DNA from: Spirochaetaceae bacterium
Lineage (GTDB): Bacteria; Spirochaetota; Spirochaetia; Treponematales; Breznakiellaceae
Assembly (NCBI GenBank): GCA_031278935.1
Contig: JAITJK010000161.1
Span: forward strand, 1 to 17,637
Reading direction: 5' to 3'
DNA: 17,637 nt
Below are positions 1 through 6,813 of the stretch, one piece after another (positions within the stretch are counted from its first letter, which is position 1; each line of letters opens with the position of its first letter). Made by a program: the position numbers and the translations under genes. Below the pieces are notes generated by a model. It saw only the letters and a program-made list of their open reading frames with translations, had not been told where the DNA came from and made no database searches.

Positions 1-1386
1 ATGATAATCATTGTCGCCGCAGTGGGGATTCTGTTACTGATCGCCACAGTGGCCTTTTTGTTGATGGGCCGTATTAATAAGCCCGGGGGGGGGCCTACTC
101 CCCGCAAACGGGCCAAGAGCCAGGAACTGTTGTTAAAACAGGCCAATAAACGGCTTGAACAAAACCCCCGGGACCCGGAAGCTTTGACTGTTGTCGGAGA
201 GATTTATTTTCAAGAACAAAATTGGGAGGCGGTCTTTAAGACCTACGAAATCCTGGTCGAAGTATCCCTTTCCAACAAGGATCTTAACGAATTTGATATC
301 CAGTTTCGCTATGGGATTTCCGCGTTACAGTTGGAAAAATTCGAGGAGGCCTATAAAGCCTTGCTCTTAGCCCGGTCCCTACAGCCCACCCATTTTGACG
401 TAAACTATAACTTGGGGGTCCTGGAATTTCAACGAAAAAGCTATGAAAAAGCCGCCTATGTGCTCATTCAAGCCTGCAAACAGAACCCTGAGCATCCCCA
501 GGCCCTGCGTTATTTGGGAGATTCTTTTGTCAATCTCGGTAAATACAAGGAAGCCCTGCCCCTCATCCGCAAGGCCATTGAGTTTGCCCCGACGGATAAG
601 GAATGTATGTATACCCTGGCCACCTGTTATTCTGAGCTGGGCCGGATCGATCAAGCTCTGGGGATATTCATGCATCTACGCCTGGATCCGGTGCTGGGGG
701 TCAACGCCTGTCTGCAAGCGGGGCTGATTCATATTGCCCAGCATCAAACGGTGAACGCCATTCAAGACCTTGAAATTGGCCTCAAGTATGAAAAAACCGC
801 TCCCTCGGAAGTGCTGATAGAGTTACGATACCATTTGGCTACAGTATATCTCGAACAAAATGAAATAGGCAAAGCCCTAGCCTTACTGGAGCTTATCCGC
901 CGGGAGAATCCGGGGTATAAAGATGTCGTCGCCTTAATCGACCGGTACCAGGAACTCAACGCCAATAAGAATTATCAGGTTTTCATGCTGGCACCCAGCG
1001 CGGATTTCATCGCCCTATGCCGGAAGATCGTGTTAAGTTATTATGTGCAAGGGAAAGTAAAAATTCTCAATATTTCCAATACCAGAAGCGAGTGGGTGGA
1101 TATCATCACGGAGGTGGAGACCGCCAAATGGTCGGATACGATCATGTTCCGATTCATCCGCACCCTGGGCTCGGTCGGGGAATTGGTGGTGCGGGATTTT
1201 CATGCCCGTATCAAAGAAGTAAAAGCCGGGAAGGGCATTTGCCTGAGCTGCGGTAAATTCTCTGAGGAAGCCCGGCGCTATACCGAAGCCCGGATTATTG
1301 ACTTGATAGAAAAAGACCGGCTTATGCAAATCTTGAATACCGTAGATACCCGGATCAATTCTTCGGCGGCCAAGGCCCATAAATAA
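1..1386 (+). CDS. Membrane-anchored TPR protein with a degenerate Mrr-like nuclease domain
   Basis: Residues 1-22 form one hydrophobic segment followed by a basic, glycine-rich linker, so the protein is probably an N-terminally anchored membrane protein with a cytoplasmic body. Residues about 40-320 are a run of helical pairs with TPR-type residue spacing (for example YNLGVLEFQRKSYEKAA and RYLGDSFVNLGKYKEAL). Residues about 326-445 resemble the C-terminal half of the Mrr/type IV restriction endonuclease fold: VDII at 366-369, VGELVVRDFHARIKE at 392-406, GKGICLSCGKFSEEAR at 410-425, then a final IDLIEKDRL. In active Mrr-like enzymes a Q-x-K strand follows the VDII aspartate. Here D367 is kept, but the strand reads MFRF (382-385), so nuclease activity is unlikely. 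The ATG lies at the window edge, so an earlier start cannot be excluded. The function is unknown; a protein-protein scaffold is an inference. Confidence 0.85.
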   Translation: MIIIVAAVGILLLIATVAFLLMGRINKPGGGPTPRKRAKSQELLLKQANKRLEQNPRDPEALTVVGEIYFQEQNWEAVFKTYEILVEVSLSNKDLNEFDIQFRYGISALQLEKFEEAYKALLLARSLQPTHFDVNYNLGVLEFQRKSYEKAAYVLIQACKQNPEHPQALRYLGDSFVNLGKYKEALPLIRKAIEFAPTDKECMYTLATCYSELGRIDQALGIFMHLRLDPVLGVNACLQAGLIHIAQHQTVNAIQDLEIGLKYEKTAPSEVLIELRYHLATVYLEQNEIGKALALLELIRRENPGYKDVVALIDRYQELNANKNYQVFMLAPSADFIALCRKIVLSYYVQGKVKILNISNTRSEWVDIITEVETAKWSDTIMFRFIRTLGSVGELVVRDFHARIKEVKAGKGICLSCGKFSEEARRYTEARIIDLIEKDRLMQILNTVDTRINSSAAKAHK

Positions 1387-1389
1387 CAC

Positions 1390-1446
1390 GGGGCCTTTAC
1401 GGATCCGGTAAACCGGTCTTCCAAGGCCCCTGTTTGTTGTCTTTTG
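1390..1446 (+). terminator. Rho-independent-type terminator between convergent genes
   Basis: A perfect 8-bp stem, GGGGCCTT (1390-1397) with AAGGCCCC (1423-1430), begins three bases after the TPR gene's stop codon. It encloses a second small hairpin (CCGG at 1405-1408 with CCGG at 1413-1416) and is followed by the T-rich tract TGTTTGTTGTCTTTT. It should end the upstream TPR transcript. In the other direction the stem is followed by a looser T-rich stretch, so it could also stop transcripts from the convergent RRM gene, with less certainty. Confidence 0.72.
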
Positions 1447-1532
1447 GAATACCGCACCTGACAGGACGCGTTTATCCGCCTCTTGCCGGTACCGATCGCT
1501 ACAATGCGAGGTCTATATAGATAAGAATCCGC

Positions 1533-1820
1533 CTACCAGCCATTGCCATAACCAACATTCCGATCCCGCCGGGGTTTGTCCATTGCTTCGTTCACCCGCA
1601 GCTGACGGCCTTCAAATTCCCGCCCGTTAGTACCGGCAATAGCGGCGCTTGCTTCTTCGTCACTACCCATTTCGATAAATCCAAATCCTTTAGAATTGCC
1701 GGTTTCACGATCAAAAATGATCTTAGCCGAGGCAACACTTCCAAAACCTGAAAACAGGTTCCGAAGCCCATCTTCGGTCGTGTTGTACGAGAGATTACCG
1801 ACATACAATTTCTTGGCCAT
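1533..1820 (-). CDS. Small single-RRM RNA-binding protein
   Basis: This 95-aa protein is essentially one RNA recognition motif. RNP2 is LYVGNL (residues 5-10) and RNP1 is KGFGFIEM (44-51), with the RNA-stacking aromatics Y6, F46 and F48 in place. The usual aromatic at the last RNP1 position is M51. A short basic and Gly/Asn-containing tail (DKPRRDRNVGYGNGW) follows, as in other stand-alone bacterial RRM proteins. I chose the ATG at 1820 because MAKKLYVGNL is the normal N-terminus of the family and a GAAGGA sequence lies about 9 nt upstream. An in-frame ATG at 1856 would add 12 untypical residues. The protein presumably binds single-stranded RNA as a chaperone or post-transcriptional regulator; its targets are unknown. 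It is a single-gene unit with a strong promoter far upstream. Confidence 0.9.
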   Translation of the reverse strand: MAKKLYVGNLSYNTTEDGLRNLFSGFGSVASAKIIFDRETGNSKGFGFIEMGSDEEASAAIAGTNGREFEGRQLRVNEAMDKPRRDRNVGYGNGW

Positions 1821-2079
1821 TGAGAAAATTCCTTCACCCAGATTAAACCAGCCCATGCTGATTTGATGCGTCCGGGCACGCTGTTATTCACGCCCACTAA
1901 CTATGGACGACTCCAAACCCCCTAAGGAGTTTATGGGATGCAAAAAATAAGGGAAAACGGGATCGCGCAGAACATTGAGGGGAGAAAAGCAGAATCCTTA
2001 AACTTTTGAAAACTGGCAGATCTAAAACAGAATCACCATACCATAGCATATTCAAAAACGTTATCCTATTATTATCTTA

Positions 2080-2108
2080 ATCATAGCCCCCTTTTTTGAT
2101 CCCGTCAA
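2080..2108 (-). promoter_or_regulatory. Sigma-70-type promoter for the RRM gene
   Basis: On the minus strand the -35 box TTGACG (2103-2108) and the -10 box TATGAT (2080-2085) are separated by exactly 17 bp. Each box differs from consensus at one position, which makes this the best promoter in the window. Transcription should start near 2073, about 250 nt upstream of the RRM start codon. Confidence 0.75.
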
Positions 2109-2124
2109 GCCGTATGGACGTTTT

Positions 2125-2153
2125 TTGTATATTTTTTATAAATTTGGTAATAA
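2125..2153 (+). promoter_or_regulatory. Probable promoter for manC
   Basis: TTGTAT (2125-2130) and TAATAA (2148-2153) are 17 bp apart in an AT-rich stretch upstream of manC, giving a predicted leader of about 65 nt. The boxes are weaker than those of the divergent RRM promoter. The ribosome site before the ATG is also weak (AAGG at 2208-2211, 12 nt away). Confidence 0.5.
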
Positions 2154-2223
2154 CCTATTGCGCCTCCCTTTTGCCGTCCCCGCCCACTTCCAGGGTGTAT
2201 CCTAGATAAGGTATAGTAAGCCT

Positions 2224-3363
2224 ATGTTTGATGACTGTATTATTATGGCTGGCGGGTCCGGTACCCGACTCTGGCCCGCCAGTAACGCCAAACGGCCTAA
2301 GCAGTTTTTACCAGCCTCCCGGGATGAGCGGGGAAGCGCCACCTTTTTCCAGGCAGCCCTGGAACGGGCTTTGGCGGTACTTGATCGCCGGGGACGGATC
2401 ATCGTCATTGCCGGCGCCGCCCACGCGCCGGGTATCATCGAGACCTGCGCTCGTATGGGTACAGCCCTCGCGGAGCGGGTGGTCCTCATCCCGGAACCTA
2501 AGGCGAACAACACCGCTGCGGCCATTGCCCTGGGACTTACCTATGTGCAGCGCTTGTCTACGGAGGAGCGGACTATCTTGGTCCTCACGAGCGATCATAG
2601 CATTCAGGACCTAGAAGCCTTTACCGCCAATGCCCGTACTGCCGCAGCCTTTGCCCGGCAGGATCGCTTAGTGGTTTTCGGCATTCCGCCCCGTTCGGCG
2701 GCAACTGGATACGGGTATATCGAGGCCGCGCAAAGGCTCATCCCCCCTGATGCCGCTCAGTCTCCAGTGTTCCAGGTCGCGTCCTTCCGGGAAAAACCTG
2801 CATCCTCCGTGGCGGAACATTTTGTGGCGGCGGGAAACTTCTACTGGAATTCCGGGATGTTCGGCTTTTCCACGGATTTTATGGCTCGCGCCTTTACCCG
2901 TTATGCCCCGGACATCATCGCCCCCTTTGCCGCCCTCCCTAAGCCGGATGAGGGGGCCTATCAGTATACCCAAGGGATACGGTTACTTGATCCCTGGCCG
3001 GGTTTAGCTGCGGTCTATGAACAGGTACGCTCGATTTCCTTTGATTATGCCATAGGAGAGCGGTGTACCCAAACGGTGATGGTGGCTGCGGATTTTGCCT
3101 GGCTGGATGTGGGAAGCTGGGATGAATACGCGCGTTTGGTGGGGGATCCCCAGTCCGAGGTATACCAAAGCGGCGGACAGGGGTGTTTCGTGGACGCCGA
3201 TATACCCGTGGCCCTGTGCGGGGTAGAGGATCTTATCGTGGTGGCCCGTTCCGGGAAAGATGGCGCGCCGCCCTCGGTACTGATTGCCAAGCGCGGGGAA
3301 ACCCAGCGGGTACGGGAGATTGTGGAGCAGATTCGCGGCGCCGGCAGGACAGACCTCCTTTAG
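2224..3363 (+). CDS. manC: Mannose-1-phosphate guanylyltransferase
   Basis: The enzyme converts mannose-1-phosphate and GTP to GDP-mannose and pyrophosphate, the activated mannose donor for surface polysaccharides and glycolipids. The N-terminus carries the nucleotidyltransferase signature GGSGTRLWP (residues 10-18) followed by KRPKQFL, which is diagnostic for ManC-type enzymes. LTSDHSI is the usual metal/nucleotide region. FREKP (188-192) and NFYWNSGMFGF are the sugar-phosphate-binding motifs. At 379 aa this is the short, monofunctional form, without the C-terminal phosphomannose isomerase cupin domain found in about 470-aa bifunctional homologues. No other mannose or capsule gene is adjacent, so it appears to be a stand-alone gene. 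There is no clear hairpin terminator before ackA, and some read-through is possible. Confidence 0.92.
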   Translation: MFDDCIIMAGGSGTRLWPASNAKRPKQFLPASRDERGSATFFQAALERALAVLDRRGRIIVIAGAAHAPGIIETCARMGTALAERVVLIPEPKANNTAAAIALGLTYVQRLSTEERTILVLTSDHSIQDLEAFTANARTAAAFARQDRLVVFGIPPRSAATGYGYIEAAQRLIPPDAAQSPVFQVASFREKPASSVAEHFVAAGNFYWNSGMFGFSTDFMARAFTRYAPDIIAPFAALPKPDEGAYQYTQGIRLLDPWPGLAAVYEQVRSISFDYAIGERCTQTVMVAADFAWLDVGSWDEYARLVGDPQSEVYQSGGQGCFVDADIPVALCGVEDLIVVARSGKDGAPPSVLIAKRGETQRVREIVEQIRGAGRTDLL

Positions 3364-3396
3364 GCCCAGGGATGCGAGGGTTTTGTGTTTTTATAA

Positions 3397-3425
3397 TATA
3401 CAGAGCCCCGGGGCTGTGGTATACT
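3397..3425 (+). promoter_or_regulatory. Probable ackA promoter with a palindrome in the spacer
   Basis: An extended -10 element, TGG-TATACT (hexamer 3420-3425), lies 17 bp downstream of a partial -35 box TATACA (3397-3402). The spacer contains the perfect 12-bp palindrome AGCCCCGGGGCT (3404-3415), and the symmetry resumes at CA/TG on either side of one mismatch. A repressor bound here would block the promoter, so it may be an operator. The ackA ribosome site GAGG (3496-3499) is 7 nt before the ATG. Confidence 0.5.
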
Positions 3426-3506
3426 AAGGTAATCGAAAAATAAAAAAGAGAGACACCCTAATCCGTGGTTTTGCGGGTTATACTTACATGAAAGCGAGGT
3501 TTTACT

Positions 3507-4844
3507 ATGGTTATTCTTACCCTGAATTGCGGATCCTCCTCTGCCAAATATCAGGTATACGACTGGGATGCGAAGGATACGCTGGCCGTAGGGGTGGTGG
3601 AAAAGGTTACCTTTCCGGGTTCTTTTATTGGGCATAAAGCCAAGGGCAGGGAAGAGTACACGGTCAAGCATGACTGCCCCACTCATACGGAGGCGGTGAA
3701 TCTCATCATCAAGACCCTAACGGATCCGGAGTACGGAGTTATCAAGGACATGAGCGTGATCAAGGCCGTAGGACACCGGGTACTGCATGGGGGAGACAAG
3801 TTTACCAAGTCGGTCATTGTAGACGATGCGGCCATGAAGGCCTTCAATGAGGTGAAGGACCTGGGGCCGCTGCATATTCCGGCCAATCTTATGGGCATCC
3901 AGGCGGCGAAGAAAGTGCTTCCCGATGTGCCCCATTGCGCGGTGATGGACACGGCCTGGCATCAAACCATGCCCCCAGAATCTTTTCTCTACGCCATGCC
4001 CTATGAATGGTACGAGAAGTATGCAGTCCGCCGCTATGGATTTCACGGAACCTCTTTTCTGTATACCGCCAAGCGGGCGGCGGTGTTGCTAGGCAAGGAC
4101 CCCTTCAAGACAAACCTGATCATTGCCCATCTGGGGAATGGGTCTTCCATAAACGCGGTGAAGGACGGTTGTTCCTTTGATACCTCTATGGGGATCACCC
4201 CGCTGGAGGGACTTATCATGGGTACTCGTTCAGGAGATGCGGACTTAGCCGCGCCGTTTTACGTGATGCGGAAGACCGGCATGAGCGCCGAGGAGATAGA
4301 GAGCGCTCTAAACAAGAAGTCCGGTCTTTTGGGAATCACCGGCAAGTATGCGGACCGCCGGGACATTCAGGAAGCGGTGTTGCAAGGGGATGACCGGGCG
4401 CGACTTGCCCAAGACATGGAAGCCTACCGGGTGAAGAAATACATCGGTGGGTACAAGGCCATCCTGGGCCGGGTAGACGCTCTGGTCTTTACCGCAGGGG
4501 TAGGAGAATTCGCCGCCTTTATGCGGAAGAAAATTCTCCAAGGCCTTGAGGGGCTTGGTATGGTGTACGATCCGGTAAAGAACGATCTTTCCCATACGCG
4601 GAATACCGAGACCCGGATATCCACGGATACCTCTCCCATACCGATTTTCGTGATTCCCACGGATGAAGAACTGGTTATGACCGAAGACGCCTACGCCTTG
4701 ATGCAAGGGACCTACGACGTTCATACGAAGTTCACCTATTCCTTCCAGACTAAAGCCTATGTAAACAAGGGACGGGCTACGGGTCTTAAAGAAGAACTGG
4801 CCAAACACCCTGAACTAAAATCCATCATCGCTACCTGCTCTTGA
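3507..4844 (+). CDS. ackA: Acetate kinase
   Basis: AckA interconverts acetyl phosphate plus ADP with acetate plus ATP, the ATP-yielding last step of acetate fermentation. The N-terminal phosphate-binding motif is NCGSSSAKY. R91 (GHRVLHGG), D148 (DTAWHQTMPP), H180 (GFHGTS), R241 (GTRSGDAD) and the EE of TDEELVM (387-388) line up with the catalytic residues known from the Methanosarcina enzyme. Two features are unusual. The family motif HGTSH reads HGTSF, with phenylalanine at 184. About 50 residues extend past the normal C-terminus after TDEELVM, so the protein is 445 aa rather than about 400. I recall treponemal acetate kinases being similarly long. No phosphotransacetylase gene is adjacent. 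The start is supported by GAGG 7 nt upstream. Confidence 0.95.
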   Translation: MVILTLNCGSSSAKYQVYDWDAKDTLAVGVVEKVTFPGSFIGHKAKGREEYTVKHDCPTHTEAVNLIIKTLTDPEYGVIKDMSVIKAVGHRVLHGGDKFTKSVIVDDAAMKAFNEVKDLGPLHIPANLMGIQAAKKVLPDVPHCAVMDTAWHQTMPPESFLYAMPYEWYEKYAVRRYGFHGTSFLYTAKRAAVLLGKDPFKTNLIIAHLGNGSSINAVKDGCSFDTSMGITPLEGLIMGTRSGDADLAAPFYVMRKTGMSAEEIESALNKKSGLLGITGKYADRRDIQEAVLQGDDRARLAQDMEAYRVKKYIGGYKAILGRVDALVFTAGVGEFAAFMRKKILQGLEGLGMVYDPVKNDLSHTRNTETRISTDTSPIPIFVIPTDEELVMTEDAYALMQGTYDVHTKFTYSFQTKAYVNKGRATGLKEELAKHPELKSIIATCS

Positions 4845-4845
4845 G

Positions 4846-4885
4846 CCACTTGTCGTGGAGGCATATTGGGGGCCGATTGGTTAGG
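4846..4885 (+). repeat. Dispersed 3'-end repeat, copy A (after ackA)
   Basis: The copy begins one base after the ackA stop codon. It has a small CCAC-TTGTC-GTGG hairpin, then TGTCGTGGAGGCATA-TT-GGGGG (4851-4872), then a GGTTAGG block. The first 22-base block matches copy C at 20 of 22 positions and copy B at 20 of 22 with one gap. GGAGGC (4857-4862) can also pair with GCCTCC (4885-4890), but no T-run follows. Confidence 0.6.
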
Positions 4886-4913
4886 CCTCCCTTCGTTCCT
4901 CCCTCTTGCGGGG

Positions 4914-4944
4914 CGTCATGGCGAGGGTAGACGAGGCGATCCAG
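4914..4944 (+). repeat. Possible nested GC-rich repeat
   Basis: This segment reads CGTCATGGCGAGG, then GTAGACGAGGCGATCCAG. It resembles a common bacterial intergenic repeat whose core is CGTCATTGCGAGG ... CGAAGCAATCC. It sits between the proximal and distal parts of copy A, as if inserted into it. The identification rests on memory of that motif, not on a second copy in this window. Confidence 0.35.
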
Positions 4945-4980
4945 TGTGGTGATGGCCTATCTGGATCCCTTGGCTCCTCG

Positions 4981-5010
4981 CTTTTGCCACGGACTGTTTC
5001 TTCTTTATCG
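4981..5010 (+). repeat. Distal module of the dispersed repeat, copy A
   Basis: TTTTGCCACGGACTGTTTCTT matches TTTTGCTACGAACCGTGCCTT downstream of copy B; 16 of 22 bases match without gaps over 4981-5002 against 12961-12982. In A the module lies about 95 bp after the proximal block; in B it lies about 15-20 bp after it. The difference is roughly explained by the segment around 4890-4975, which B lacks. Confidence 0.4.
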
Positions 5011-5047
5011 AACAAATGCCTTCCGGCAGTCCGGGTGTTCCTGCAGC

Positions 5048-6664
5048 TTAACGCTTTTTCTTTCGTTTCCTTGCCGCCTCCAGGCATTCCCGCGTAAAAA
5101 TTACCACCGAGAGACCGGGATAGGTGATTTCGGCCCGCAGCCGCCGGGCGTTTTCCGGGATGAGAGGCTTTTTCGCTTCCAGTTCGATAAGATGCTCCTC
5201 AGCAAGCCCCAGGCCCCGAATGAGGTCCCGGAGTTTCGTCGAGAGAATCATGGTTTCCTGACAGCCCGTCATAGCCACTGTGGCATTGTCCAGGATAACT
5301 AAGGTCATGGCGGTCTGGGTCGCCACGGCGTCAATAAGTCCGGTGATCCCTGAATGCAGAAAGGTGGAATCCCCGATAACCCCTACCACATGGCGAATCC
5401 CCGCGTCCGCAGCTCCCCTAGCCATACCCACCGACGCACCCATACACACGATGGACTCAGGCATCCCATAGGGCGGCATGGCCCCCAGGGAATAGCAGCC
5501 AATATCCGCCGTAACTGCGGTGTTTTCTAAGCCCTCCAGAGCCTGCTTAATGGTTTCATAGCTATCCCCGTGGGGACAGCCTTGGCACAGCTGAGGAGGC
5601 CGGTTCGGTAGGGACGGTAGAACCAGTCCCTGGGATACCACACTCGGCCGGGGTGGAAGACCCAGACCGCGCCGCACCTGATCCGGATCCAGTTCCCCAG
5701 TCCGAGGAAGGGAACCGTCTAGTTTCCCGGAAATACGGCAGGCTGTGGGCAAAAGTCCCCGGAGCTTGGCTTCGATGAAGGGCTGGCCCTCCTCGATGAC
5801 CAGGACCTGTCGAGCCTCCTGGCAAAGCTCTTGGATTAGAGCCACGGGAACCGGATATGCGCCGATGTGCAGCCGGGCCGGGAGCCGCCCCCCGCGAGAG
5901 CGGGAGAGGTCGTCCAGGTTTTCTTCGTAGTAGTTCCCCCCTAGACCTGCGGTGATGATGCCCCAGGACCGATCCCGGCCTTCCTGTTCCAGGCGATTCT
6001 GGGGATGAGCCTGAGACCACAGGAGGAGGTCCTCCTGCTTCTCGATTAGGGCCGCATAGTTCTTCCGGGCGAACCCGGGAAGGAGCATCCACTGGGTCTT
6101 GTCGGTTACTTTTAACAGGGGATTTTGCTTCCTCTCAGGGTCTATGGACACGCCGGCCCGAGCATGGGACAAGCGGGTGGTCATACGAAGCAACACGGGC
6201 AGATGAAACCGCTCGGACAGATCAAAGGCTTCCCGGCTCATCTCGTAGGCCTCCTGCTGATTCCGGGGTTCCAGGCAGGGAACCAGAGCGAAATCCGCAT
6301 AAAACCGGGAATCCTGCTCGTTCTGGGAACTATGCATCCCCGGATCGTCTGCCACCGCCAGCACCAAGCCTCCGTGGATCCGCAACAGGCTGCCGTTGAT
6401 GAAAGGGTCTGAGGCCACGTTAAGGCCTACGTGTTTCATAGTAACCAGGGCCCGCCGGCCTGCGAAGGATACCCCTAGGGCTGCTTCCAGGGCAGTCTTC
6501 TCGTTGGTACACCATCGGGCTATAGGCCCGCCCTGGGCGTATGCCTCGAGCAGGTATTCCATAATCTCCGTGGAAGGGGTTCCCGGATACCCATAAGAGG
6601 CGCTTACCCCGGCATGGAGGGCCCCCAGCGCCAGGGCCTCATCCCCTAATACAATCTGTTCCAT
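5048..6664 (-). CDS. iorA: Indolepyruvate:ferredoxin oxidoreductase alpha subunit-like protein lacking the ferredoxin domain
   Basis: IorA enzymes use thiamine diphosphate and CoA to oxidise aryl-2-oxoacids to acyl-CoA and pass electrons to ferredoxin. The N-terminal pyrimidine-binding part is clear (YGYPGTPSTE, residues 24-33; NEKTALEAALGVSFAGRRA; KHVGLN). LCQGCPHGD (359-367) and DIGCYSLG (387-394) follow. The ThDP/Mg motif runs from GDSTF (431-435) to LDN (458-460). The family usually continues for about 60-80 more residues with two 4Fe-4S clusters. Here the protein stops at 538 aa after RECLEAARKRKKKR, and no ferredoxin motif follows in any minus-strand frame. No iorB gene is adjacent. I chose ATG 6664 over the in-frame GTG at 6676 because MEQIVLGDEA fits the family N-terminus. 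It follows the symporter gene on the same strand after a 149-bp gap. Confidence 0.85.
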   Translation of the reverse strand: MEQIVLGDEALALGALHAGVSASYGYPGTPSTEIMEYLLEAYAQGGPIARWCTNEKTALEAALGVSFAGRRALVTMKHVGLNVASDPFINGSLLRIHGGLVLAVADDPGMHSSQNEQDSRFYADFALVPCLEPRNQQEAYEMSREAFDLSERFHLPVLLRMTTRLSHARAGVSIDPERKQNPLLKVTDKTQWMLLPGFARKNYAALIEKQEDLLLWSQAHPQNRLEQEGRDRSWGIITAGLGGNYYEENLDDLSRSRGGRLPARLHIGAYPVPVALIQELCQEARQVLVIEEGQPFIEAKLRGLLPTACRISGKLDGSLPRTGELDPDQVRRGLGLPPRPSVVSQGLVLPSLPNRPPQLCQGCPHGDSYETIKQALEGLENTAVTADIGCYSLGAMPPYGMPESIVCMGASVGMARGAADAGIRHVVGVIGDSTFLHSGITGLIDAVATQTAMTLVILDNATVAMTGCQETMILSTKLRDLIRGLGLAEEHLIELEAKKPLIPENARRLRAEITYPGLSVVIFTRECLEAARKRKKKR

Positions 6665-6759
6665 TTTTTCTCTCACTTCTTATAGCGTTTAGTTTGTAAT
6701 TGGCTTATTCTCTTGCTCGTTTTTTGTCATATAACCTGAGGGCCGTAAGTCCCTCTCCC

Positions 6760-6813
6760 AATCTCGCTCCCCCTCTATGCCTCCACGACAGGTTGGCCAC
6801 GGCAGGTGGTGGC
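6760..6813 (-). repeat. Dispersed 3'-end repeat, copy C (after the symporter gene)
   Basis: Read on the minus strand, the copy starts right after the symporter stop codon with CCACCACCTGCCGTGG, the same block as in copy B. It then has TGTCGTGGAGGCATA-GA-GGGGG (6790-6769) and a weakly matching GCGAGATTGGGAGAGG block. The 22-base core is 20/22 identical to copy A. A GAGGG/CCCTC stem follows. No convincing promoter for iorA was found in the gap 6665-6813. Confidence 0.6.

Larger units (their letters stand above)
1821..2223. other. Divergent intergenic region with a long RRM leader
   Basis: This 403-bp non-coding gap holds two outward-facing promoters (2080-2108 on minus, 2125-2153 on plus) whose -35 boxes are 16 bp apart. 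About 250 bases, from roughly 2073 down to 1821, would be transcribed as the 5' leader of the RRM gene. The leader contains short stem-forming pairs, for example ACTCC with GGAGT around 1906-1931 and GCGT with ACGC near 1868-1883, but no riboswitch class that I recognise. The stretch 2054-2160 is clearly AT-rich compared with the flanking genes. Confidence 0.6.

Noticed and set aside
1924..1950. AAGGAG followed by ATG and a five-codon plus-strand frame, considered as a leader peptide
   Set aside because: It lies inside the RRM leader on the opposite strand, about 280 bp from manC and upstream of the manC promoter; it has no attenuator context.
3392..3397. TATAAT hexamer downstream of manC as the ackA -10 box
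   Set aside because: No -35-like sequence is found 15-19 bp upstream; the TATACT at 3420-3425 with TG extension fits better.
4857..4890. GGAGGC/GCCTCC hairpin after ackA as a rho-independent terminator
   Set aside because: The loop is about 22 nt and no T-run follows; it is better explained as part of the dispersed repeat.
4881..5087. Minus-strand frame of 68 codons behind iorA, considered as a frameshifted ferredoxin domain
   Set aside because: It contains no CxxCxxC motif, no recognisable domain, and overlaps the repeat A region; it looks non-coding.
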